From positions 1 through 5,333 of the forward strand of contig JAEYFO010000288.1 of assembly GCA_023402915.1 (NCBI GenBank): a DNA stretch of 5,333 bases, given 5' to 3'. The translations under genes were made by a program, and so were the position numbers. The notes beneath the pieces are model-generated. The model did no database searches. It had not been told where the DNA came from and saw nothing but the letters and a program-made list of their open reading frames with translations. This DNA is from Bacillota bacterium. Lineage in GTDB: Bacteria > Bacillota > Clostridia > Christensenellales > CALWSW01. Below are positions 1 to 5,247 of the stretch, in pieces. Position 1 is the stretch's first letter. Every line of letters begins with the position of its first letter.

Positions 1-563
1 GGGAAGGGGGCGCGCTGCCCGGCGGCATGGACGAAGTGGGCCGCGGGCCGCTGGCCGGGCCGGTGGTGGCGGTGTGCGCCGTGCTTCCGCCCGAACCGCT
101 CATCGAAGGGGTCAACGATTCCAAAAAGCTTTCCGAAAAAAAGAGGGAAGCGCTCTTCGCCGTTTTGAGCGGGCGGGCGCGCTACGGCGTGGGCGTGGTC
201 GGCTGGGAGACCATCGACAGGATCAATATCCTTGAAGCGACGCGGCAGGCATTTTGCATGGCCTATGAGGCCATGGGGGAAAAGGCTCCGCCCACCGTGC
301 TGGTGGACGCGATGAAGCCGCTGCCCATCGCCGCAAAGCAGATCTCCCTTATCCATGGCGACGCGAAGAGCTATCTTATCGGCGCGGCGTCCATTTTGGC
401 CAAAGTCACCCGCGACCGGATGATGGAACAGTACGATCGGGAGTATCCCGAATACGGTTTTGCCAAAAATAAGGGATATGGGACGGCGGAGCACATCGCG
501 GCGCTCGAGCGCTTCGGCCCCTGCCCCATCCACCGGCGCAGCTTTATTCAAAAGTGGCTGTGA
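1..563 (+). CDS. rnhB: Ribonuclease HII, 5'-truncated by the window edge
   Basis: RNase HII cuts the RNA strand of RNA-DNA hybrids and removes single ribonucleotides misincorporated in DNA; it is cytoplasmic. The frame is open to the left edge (first full codon at position 3). The Met at 27 is unlikely to be the start, because it sits immediately before the catalytic DEVGRG motif, where family members normally have a beta strand ending in Gly-(Ile/Met). Counting that Met as 1, the four metal-binding acidic residues are visible: D2 and E3 (DEVGRG), D94 (VLVDAMK) and D130 (KVTRDRMM). Other family marks are NDSKKLSEKKR (30-40), INILEAT (66-72), HGDAKS (110-115), AASILAK (120-126), the KGYGT loop (149-153) and GPCPIHRRSF (164-173). 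The C-terminus looks complete, ending in TGA at 561-563. Family members run to about 200-260 aa, so roughly 10-80 N-terminal residues are missing. yraN follows after 124 bases, a common rnhB-yraN arrangement. Confidence 0.96.
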   Translation, partial: EGGALPGGMDEVGRGPLAGPVVAVCAVLPPEPLIEGVNDSKKLSEKKREALFAVLSGRARYGVGVVGWETIDRINILEATRQAFCMAYEAMGEKAPPTVLVDAMKPLPIAAKQISLIHGDAKSYLIGAASILAKVTRDRMMEQYDREYPEYGFAKNKGYGTAEHIAALERFGPCPIHRRSFIQKWL

Positions 564-687
564 GCGCCGGGAAAGAGCAGCGCATTTTTTTCAAAAAGAA
601 AAAAGCGGACTGCGGCAAAAACGGAAAACGCGCGAAAAAAGACGGAGCCGTCCTGAAACAGAAAAGGCGGCAGGGAGCGGCAGGACG
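564..687. other. Spacer between rnhB and yraN
   Basis: This 124-base stretch is purine-rich on the + strand with several A runs. I see no promoter or convincing terminator in it. The reading frame of yraN is open upstream through the spacer and into the end of rnhB, but the extra peptide is Arg/Lys-rich, low-complexity and unlike the family, so I treat it as non-coding. A weak hairpin can be drawn (CGC at 581-583 with GCG at 605-607, T6 with A6 inside), but no T run follows it. Co-transcription of rnhB and yraN is therefore the simplest reading. Confidence 0.6.
672..677 (+). promoter_or_regulatory. Ribosome binding site for yraN
   Basis: AGGGAG lies 10 bases before the ATG at 688 and supports that start. 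A second purine block, AGGA at 682-685, is only 2 bases from the ATG, too close to be the main site. The start also gives a 118-residue product that matches the usual length of the family. Confidence 0.55.
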
Positions 688-1044
688 ATGGACAAAAAGC
701 GCAAGGGCGACTACGGCGAAGCGATGGCTGCGCTGCATCTTCGGGCGCAGGTCTATGCGATCCTGGCGCGGCGCTACCGGACGCAGCGGGGCGAGATCGA
801 CCTCATCGCCAAAGAGGGCGAGATCGTCGTGTTTGCGGAGGTCAAGGCGCGAAGCGACGCGCGGCTTTCCCGACCCTGCGAGGCGGTGGACGGCAAAAAA
901 CAGCAGCGGCTCCGGCTGGCGGCGGAGCAATGGCTGGCGGAAACGGGCTGGACGGGCTTTTGCCGCTTCGACGTGATCGAGGTGCTTTTGTCCGAAACGG
1001 AGAATGAACTGCCGCAGGTCAACCAGATCGTCAACGCATTCTGA
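688..1044 (+). CDS. yraN: YraN family (UPF0102) endonuclease-like protein
   Basis: The 118-aa product belongs to the UPF0102/YraN family, small cytoplasmic proteins with a restriction-endonuclease-like (Holliday-junction-resolvase-type) fold whose cellular role is not settled. The family pattern is clear. An N-terminal helix carries KGDYGEAMA (6-14). The nuclease-like core GEIDLI (35-40) is followed by VVFAEVKAR (47-55), with D38, E51 and K53 in the positions of a PD-(D/E)XK active site. After that come a Lys/Arg-rich helix with KKQQRLRLAAEQWL (70-83) and the terminal strand RFDVIEV (93-99), and the protein ends in VNAF like many homologues. The ATG at 688 was chosen because it has a Shine-Dalgarno sequence and gives the normal family length; starts further upstream would add an unrelated basic tail overlapping rnhB. 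It probably shares a transcript with rnhB. I infer a role in DNA processing or repair from the fold only. Confidence 0.93.
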   Translation: MDKKRKGDYGEAMAALHLRAQVYAILARRYRTQRGEIDLIAKEGEIVVFAEVKARSDARLSRPCEAVDGKKQQRLRLAAEQWLAETGWTGFCRFDVIEVLLSETENELPQVNQIVNAF

Positions 1045-1079
1045 ATCGGAAAAAGAAAGAAAAGACCCTCAGCAGACGA

Positions 1080-1127
1080 GGAGACATGCCCCTCTGCCCC
1101 TTTCCCTAAGGCAAACGGCACGTCTCC
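1080..1127 (+). repeat. Stem-loop with 11-base arms (10 of 11 paired)
   Basis: GGAGACATGCC at 1080-1090 pairs with GGCACGTCTCC at 1117-1127 at 10 of 11 positions; the one mismatch is A1086 against C1121. The 26-base apical part contains a small CCTT/AAGG hairpin (1099-1102 with 1108-1111). Its last three bases (1125-1127) are also the first three of the candidate terminator stem, so the two structures compete or must shorten to coexist. Confidence 0.45.
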
Positions 1128-1143
1128 GGCCGCCGGACTTTTT
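1125..1143 (+). terminator. Candidate Rho-independent terminator after yraN
   Basis: TCCGG (1125-1129) and CCGGA (1133-1137) form a GC-rich 5-bp stem with a 3-base loop, followed by C and five T (1139-1143) and a further T-rich stretch to about 1171. The position, about 80 bases past the yraN stop, suits the end of the rnhB-yraN transcript. The stem is short, so efficiency is uncertain. Confidence 0.45.
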
Positions 1144-1175
1144 GAAATTTTGTGTTTTCTTTTCCGATTTTCCCG

Positions 1176-1220
1176 CTGAAAAATTTGGAATCGCAACGAG
1201 GGCGTATGCCGCTTTTTCAG
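1176..1220. repeat. 8-bp perfect inverted repeat
   Basis: CTGAAAAA at 1176-1183 is the exact reverse complement of TTTTTCAG at 1213-1220. The 29-base interior carries a small GGC/GCC hairpin (1201-1203 with 1208-1210). No known RNA motif was recognised. Confidence 0.35.
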
Positions 1221-1256
1221 GACGACATACTGCCTTATCGAGATTTCGGATGTTCC

Positions 1257-1294
1257 GCACCCGCAGGGTGTATGCACCCTTGTCAACTGAGGGT
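1257..1294. promoter_or_regulatory. Cluster of mutually exclusive inverted repeats (possible operator or attenuator)
   Basis: Four blocks alternate: CACCC (1258-1262), GGGTG (1266-1270), CACCC (1275-1279) and AGGGT (1290-1294). Neighbouring blocks are complementary. Block 1 pairs with block 2 over a 3-base loop. AGGGTG (1265-1270) pairs with CACCCT (1275-1280) over a 4-base loop. ACCCT (1276-1280) pairs with AGGGT (1290-1294) over a 9-base loop. The central 16 bases (1265-1280) also read as a DNA operator-type palindrome. The cluster ends 69 bases before the glycosyltransferase start, in the leader of that gene. The function is inferred only. Confidence 0.35.
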
Positions 1295-1325
1295 ACTAAC
1301 GGCGTTTCAAATATTTGTCCAAAAA

Positions 1326-1349
1326 GTTTCCAAAACAGTTCCCAAAACA
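1326..1349 (+). repeat. 12-base tandem repeat just upstream of the glycosyltransferase gene
   Basis: GTTTCCAAAACA (1326-1337) is followed directly by GTTCCCAAAACA (1338-1349), differing at one position. A shorter relative, GTCCAAAAA, precedes it at 1317-1325. It lies 14 bases upstream of the ATG at 1364. It could be a protein-binding site or simple replication slippage. Confidence 0.5.
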
Positions 1350-1352
1350 GGT

Positions 1353-1357
1353 GGAAG
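1353..1357 (+). promoter_or_regulatory. Weak ribosome binding site deciding the GT-C start
   Basis: GGAAG lies 6 bases before the ATG at 1364. A better-looking GAGG at 1359-1362 is only 1 base from that ATG, but 13 bases from a second in-frame ATG at 1376. The true start is therefore either 1364 (preferred for spacing) or 1376. Both leave the signal peptide intact, so the mature protein would be the same. Confidence 0.4.
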
Positions 1358-1363
1358 CGAGGC

Positions 1364-4300
1364 ATGACAGCAATCATGAACCACAAACGACACAGCTTCC
1401 GGCGATGGGCAGCCCTGCTGCTGATCGTCTTTTTGGCGGCGCTCCCGGCAGCGGCGCTGGCAGCGGACGGAAATCTGCTTTCCGGCGGCGATTTTTCCGG
1501 CGGGCAGCTGGACGCGCATTGGCGGTTTTCGTCGGACGCTTCTGAAGATGCGGCGCAGGCGCAGATCCGGCAGGTGGACGGCGAAAGCTACGGGCTGATC
1601 CGCTCGTCGGAAACGACGGAAAGCCGCCTGACGCAGGCTGTTTCCGTTCCGGCGGGGGTCTATTGCCTGCGGGCGGACGTTTGGGCGAGCACGCTGACCG
1701 GCACGGGCGGCGCGACGCTTTCCGCGCTGGGCTATGCCGGCGAGAGCGAAACGGTTTTCGGCGACGAGACCTGGCACGAGCTTCGGCTGTATGTTGACGT
1801 TTCGGAAGAGAGCACGCTCGTGGTGTCCCTCAATCTGGGCAGCGAAGAAGCCCCGGCCGGCGGCTTTGCCTATTTTGACAACGTTCAGCTCATGGTGGTG
1901 GATCAGGTTCCGGCGGGCGCTATTTTGGCCGTTGCGGACGGTTCGAACAGCGAAATACTGTCCATGTTTGAGGCGGAAGAAACGCAGGAAAACACAGCGT
2001 CCGTGGAAGAGGTCAATCCGCTTTCACCGCTCAACGCGCTGCTTCTGCTGCTGGCGGCAGCCGCTTCCGCCGTGCTCATCGTGTGCCTGTACCGTTCCTG
2101 CGGCGCGCTGGCGCAAAGTCAGGGCAGGCGCGTCATGCTGTGGTCGCTGGCCATGGCGCTGGTGATCCGGGTGCTGATCGCGCTGGTGAGCACGGGCCAT
2201 CCCACGGACATGGGGTGCTTCCGCGGCTGGGCGGAGGCGCTGGCGCAAAACGGCATGGCCAATTTCTATACGTCCGGCATGTTTGCCGACTATCCGCCGG
2301 GATACCTCTATATCCTCTGGGCGGTGGGGAAGCTGGCGCAGCTGTTCGGGCTGCCGCTTTCGTCGGCGGTGGGCGGCATGGTGCTCCGCCTGCCCGCCAT
2401 AGCGGCGGATCTCGGCTGCGCGTGGCTGCTTTGGAACGTGCTCAAAAAGCGTTCCGGCGAGCGGGTCGCGGCGGCGGCCTTCCTGATCTGCGCACTCAAT
2501 CCGGCGGCCATCCTCAACAGCGCGGCCTGGGGGCAGGTGGACTCCGTTTTGACCCTGCTGCTTTTGGGGACGTTCGTCCTTCTTGAAGAAGAAAAGCCCA
2601 TCTGGGCGGCGGCGGTCTACGGCCTTGCGGTGCTGGTCAAGCCGCAGGCGCTCATCGCCGGGCCGGTGTTTGCGCTGTGGTATCTGTTCCGCTTTGCCAA
2701 AAAAGGCGAGCGGCTCCGGGCGTTCAACACGCTCATGCTCGGCTTCTATGCGGCCGTGGCCGTGATCTTTGTGGGCGCGCTGCCCTTTGAAGGCACGCAG
2801 GGCACGTTCTGGCTCATCCGGCGGTATCTGGAGACCGCAGCTTCCTATCCCTACGCCAGCGTCAACGCCCTGAACCTGCCGACGCTCCTTGGCGGAAACT
2901 GGGTCAACGCGAGCGAGAAGTTCCTGTTCCTTTCGTGGAAAACCTGGGGCGTTCTGGGCATCGTGCTGTCGCTGGCGGCAGTGGTCTGGTTTGCGCTTTC
3001 CGCCCGGAAAAAGGGCACGCTCAACTATCCGCTGCTGGCGGCGGCGTTCCTTTCGAGCGTGTTCGCTCTGGGGCACAGCATGCACGAACGCTATCTGTTC
3101 CCGGCGCTGTTTTTGCTGCTGCTGGCCTGGGGAACGCTCAAGGACAGGCGGCTGCTGTACGCGGCGGCGGCCATGACGGGCGCGCTGGTGCTCAACATCG
3201 GCGCGGTGCTGCTGGCGGCATTCCATACGCAATATAACCTCATCGGCGCGATGGATCTGCCCGCGCGGCTGTTCTCGGCGCTGACCGTGGCCGCCGTGGG
3301 CTATCTGCTTTACGTGACGGGGGACATTTGCCTGCGCGGCCGGATCGTGGAGGAAACGGCTCCCACAGGGGAGGAAGAAAAAGAACGCGAAGCGCGGCGG
3401 GAAGAAAAAACGGCGCTGCGGCGCAAGGAAACGCTCCTTCGCCTCGAACCGCAGGAAAAGCGCGCGCCGGCCTGGACGCTCAAGGAAGGGCTGATCCTGC
3501 TGGCGCTGACGCTTGTTTATGCGGCGGTGTCGTTCTTCAATCTGGGCGATACAAACGTGCCGCAGCACTACTGGCGCGCGGGAAAAGAAGCGCGGATCGA
3601 AGTGACGTTTGAGCAGCCGGCGTCCATCGCGTCCATCTGGAGTTACGGAGGCATCAGCAAGGGCAGTCTGGTCGTGGAAGAGCCGCTCGGCGGGGAAGAA
3701 ACGCAGCTGACCGTGCCGGTGGATTATAACGTCATGTTCCGCTGGAACGTGGTGGATACGACCCTCGAGACCGATCGTCTGGTGCTGCGGACGGACGGCG
3801 ACGTCTGGCTCAACGAGCTGGCCTTCAAGGACAGCGAAGGCAACGTCCTCACACCCAAAACCGTGACGCTTCTTGCGGCGGGCGAAGAGGTCTACGGCGG
3901 AAATCAGGCGGCCGATCTGCTCTTTGACGAGCAGGAACTGGCGCCCGAGCGGCCCACGGCGCAAAACGGCATGTACTTTGACGAACTGTACCATGGCCGC
4001 ACGGCGCTGGAGCATCTGCTCGGCCTCACGCCCTATGAAAACTCCCACCCGCCCCTTGGAAAAGTGTTCATCATGCTGGGCATCGCCCTGTTCGGCATGA
4101 CGCCCTTCGGCTGGCGATGCATGGGCGCGCTCTTCGGGGTGCTGATGCTGCCCGCGCTCTATCTTCTGGTGCGGCGCATCGTCAAAAAGCCGGAATGGGC
4201 GCTGTTCGCGGCAGGGCTGTTTGCCGTGGATTTTATGCACTTTGCACAAACGCGGCTGGCCACGGTGGATGTGTTCGTGGTGTTCTTCATCCTCTGGATG

Positions 4301-5218
4301 TATTACTTCATGTATGGCTACTACGAAATGAGTTTTTTCCGGGATAAATTCTGGAAAACGCTGATCCCGCTGGGGCTTTCCGGGGTGTTTTTCGGGCTGG
4401 GCGCGGCGAGCAAATGGACGGGCATCTACGCCGGCGGCGGCCTTGCGATCCTGTTCTTCACGACGCTGGGCAAGCGCTTTTTGGAATACCGCGAAGCGCG
4501 CAGAAGCGGCGACGAAGCGGCCATCGAGCGGACAAAAAAGTTCGTTCCCTATACGATCTGTACGCTGCTGTTCTGCGTCGGTATGTTCCTCATCGTGCCG
4601 GCGGGCATCTATCTTTTGAGCTATCTGCCCTACTTCCTGTGCGCGCAGAGCCCCTATGACCTCAAGGGCGTCTGGGACGTTCAGAAGTTCATGTTCAACT
4701 ATCACAGCCAGCTGACGGCGACCCATCCCTACGAGTCCCGCTGGTACACCTGGCCGCTGGACATCCGCCCCATCTGGTATTATCAGGGCAAGCGCCTGCC
4801 GGAAGGACAGATCGCCAGCATCGTCGCCATGGGCAATCCGCTGGTGTGGCTGGGCGGATTGGCCGGGCTGATCGCGCTGCTCCTCCAGCGCGTGCGGCAA
4901 AAGCTTTCGGACAATCCCGCCGGAACGTTCCTGCTGGTGGGCTTTGCGGCGCAGTTCGTGCCGTGGATGCTCATCTCCCGCTCCACGTTTATCTATCATT
5001 ATTTCCCCAGCGTGCCGTTCCTCATTGCGGCGGCGGCCATGATGCTCATGGAGCTGGAGCGGAAAAAGCCCCGGCTGCGCTGGCTCAAGTGGGCGCTGTT
5101 GGCGGCGGCAGCGGTGCTGTTCGGGATGTTCTATCCGGTGCTTTCCGGCATGACTATCCCCATCGAATACGGGCGGCTGCTCCGGTGGCTCCCGTCGTGG
5201 ACGTTCTTTGTCGGCTGA
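1364..5218 (+). CDS. Double GT-C membrane glycosyltransferase: Gpi18-like module fused to PMT (GT39) module
   Basis: This 1284-aa protein probably transfers sugars from polyprenyl-phosphate donors on the outer membrane face. A signal peptide (basic residues 8-14, hydrophobic 16-33, cleavage near ALA-33) leads to a CBM4/9-like beta domain (about 35-180; NLLSGGDF at 37-44, AYFDNVQL at 169-176). Module 1 (about 220-655) has roughly a dozen membrane segments and Gpi18/PIG-M-like motifs: PTDMGCF (280-286), DYPPGYLY (309-316), WGQVDS (389-394) and HERYLFP (574-580). A charged, probably cytoplasmic, linker covers 660-703. Module 2 (about 707-1284) has a first membrane segment (707-726), a second beta-rich domain (about 731-840), the PMT catalytic motif YFDELYHGR (871-879), HPPLGK (895-900), QTRLATVDVF (962-971) and the C-terminal PMT motifs WYTWPL (1127-1132) and RPIWYYQG (1135-1142). 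The predicted topology puts both beta domains and both catalytic Asp regions outside. A gtrA-like gene follows 29 bases later. The open frame upstream of 1364 overlaps yraN and is not protein-like. Acceptor and sugar are unknown. Confidence 0.88.
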   Translation: MTAIMNHKRHSFRRWAALLLIVFLAALPAAALAADGNLLSGGDFSGGQLDAHWRFSSDASEDAAQAQIRQVDGESYGLIRSSETTESRLTQAVSVPAGVYCLRADVWASTLTGTGGATLSALGYAGESETVFGDETWHELRLYVDVSEESTLVVSLNLGSEEAPAGGFAYFDNVQLMVVDQVPAGAILAVADGSNSEILSMFEAEETQENTASVEEVNPLSPLNALLLLLAAAASAVLIVCLYRSCGALAQSQGRRVMLWSLAMALVIRVLIALVSTGHPTDMGCFRGWAEALAQNGMANFYTSGMFADYPPGYLYILWAVGKLAQLFGLPLSSAVGGMVLRLPAIAADLGCAWLLWNVLKKRSGERVAAAAFLICALNPAAILNSAAWGQVDSVLTLLLLGTFVLLEEEKPIWAAAVYGLAVLVKPQALIAGPVFALWYLFRFAKKGERLRAFNTLMLGFYAAVAVIFVGALPFEGTQGTFWLIRRYLETAASYPYASVNALNLPTLLGGNWVNASEKFLFLSWKTWGVLGIVLSLAAVVWFALSARKKGTLNYPLLAAAFLSSVFALGHSMHERYLFPALFLLLLAWGTLKDRRLLYAAAAMTGALVLNIGAVLLAAFHTQYNLIGAMDLPARLFSALTVAAVGYLLYVTGDICLRGRIVEETAPTGEEEKEREARREEKTALRRKETLLRLEPQEKRAPAWTLKEGLILLALTLVYAAVSFFNLGDTNVPQHYWRAGKEARIEVTFEQPASIASIWSYGGISKGSLVVEEPLGGEETQLTVPVDYNVMFRWNVVDTTLETDRLVLRTDGDVWLNELAFKDSEGNVLTPKTVTLLAAGEEVYGGNQAADLLFDEQELAPERPTAQNGMYFDELYHGRTALEHLLGLTPYENSHPPLGKVFIMLGIALFGMTPFGWRCMGALFGVLMLPALYLLVRRIVKKPEWALFAAGLFAVDFMHFAQTRLATVDVFVVFFILWMYYFMYGYYEMSFFRDKFWKTLIPLGLSGVFFGLGAASKWTGIYAGGGLAILFFTTLGKRFLEYREARRSGDEAAIERTKKFVPYTICTLLFCVGMFLIVPAGIYLLSYLPYFLCAQSPYDLKGVWDVQKFMFNYHSQLTATHPYESRWYTWPLDIRPIWYYQGKRLPEGQIASIVAMGNPLVWLGGLAGLIALLLQRVRQKLSDNPAGTFLLVGFAAQFVPWMLISRSTFIYHYFPSVPFLIAAAAMMLMELERKKPRLRWLKWALLAAAAVLFGMFYPVLSGMTIPIEYGRLLRWLPSWTFFVG

Positions 5219-5233
5219 ACAAACAGGGCTCAA

Positions 5234-5238
5234 AGAGG
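5234..5238 (+). promoter_or_regulatory. Ribosome binding site for the gtrA-like gene
   Basis: AGAGG lies 9 bases before the ATG at 5248, inside the 29-base gap after the glycosyltransferase stop. There is no room for a separate promoter or terminator, which supports co-transcription. Confidence 0.7.
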
Positions 5239-5247
5239 CGGTAAAAA

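Larger units (their letters stand above)
1044..1169. repeat. Long-range inverted repeat enclosing the yraN 3' region
   Basis: AATCGGAAAA at 1044-1053 is the exact reverse complement of TTTTCCGATT at 1160-1169. After one bulged A (1054), GAAA at 1055-1058 continues the match with TTTC at 1156-1159. As RNA this gives a 14-bp helix with one bulge, closing a region of about 100 bases that contains two further stem-loops. The arms are A/T-rich, so chance is a real possibility. Confidence 0.4.
1045..1363. other. 319-base gene-poor intergenic region with dense secondary structure
   Basis: No recognisable protein gene lies here. The region is more A/T-rich than the flanking genes and holds a run of inverted repeats, listed separately: 1044-1169, 1080-1127, a candidate terminator at 1125-1143, 1176-1220 and a cluster at 1257-1294. 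A 12-base tandem repeat lies at 1326-1349. I found no good sigma-A promoter: the best -35-like words (TTGAAA at 1142, TTGTCA at 1280) lack a -10 at proper spacing. It separates the rnhB-yraN unit from the glycosylation unit, so a promoter or leader for the latter is expected here. I compared it by eye with the common riboswitch cores (TPP, FMN, SAM-I, c-di-GMP, lysine, purine, cobalamin) and saw no convincing match. Confidence 0.6.

Noticed and set aside
581..607. Hairpin CGC-T6 / A6-GCG after rnhB as a terminator
   Set aside because: The stem is mostly A-T with a bulge and is not followed by a T run, so it does not fit a Rho-independent terminator on the + strand.
460..687. Upstream extension of yraN into rnhB
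   Set aside because: The 76 added residues are basic, low-complexity and overlap the conserved C-terminus of RNase HII. The 118-aa form matches the family and has a ribosome binding site.
1204..1232. GTATG - 17 bases - CATACT, resembling a forespore sigma-G-type promoter
   Set aside because: Both elements deviate from consensus, short degenerate motifs occur often by chance, and nothing else ties these genes to sporulation.
1294..1300. TACTAAC, identical to the yeast intron branch-point consensus
   Set aside because: A seven-base match in a bacterial context, with no intron structure around it, is coincidence.
1234..1300. Riboswitch-like fragments (CTTATCGAGA like SAM-I; GCAGGGTG like FMN; ACCCTTGTCAACTGA like TPP)
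   Set aside because: Each covers only one short segment. The remaining conserved core elements of those riboswitches are absent or in the wrong order.
1004..1363. N-terminal extension of the GT-C frame back to 1004
   Set aside because: The extra 120 residues overlap yraN out of frame, look unlike any protein and precede a well-formed signal peptide, so the start was placed at 1364.
2024..5233. Very long open frame on the reverse strand (1069 codons)
   Set aside because: It lies in exact antisense register with the clear GT-C gene, and its translation is a His/Arg/Gln/Glu-rich low-complexity string without domains. It is a by-product of the missing TTA/CTA/TCA codons on the sense strand.
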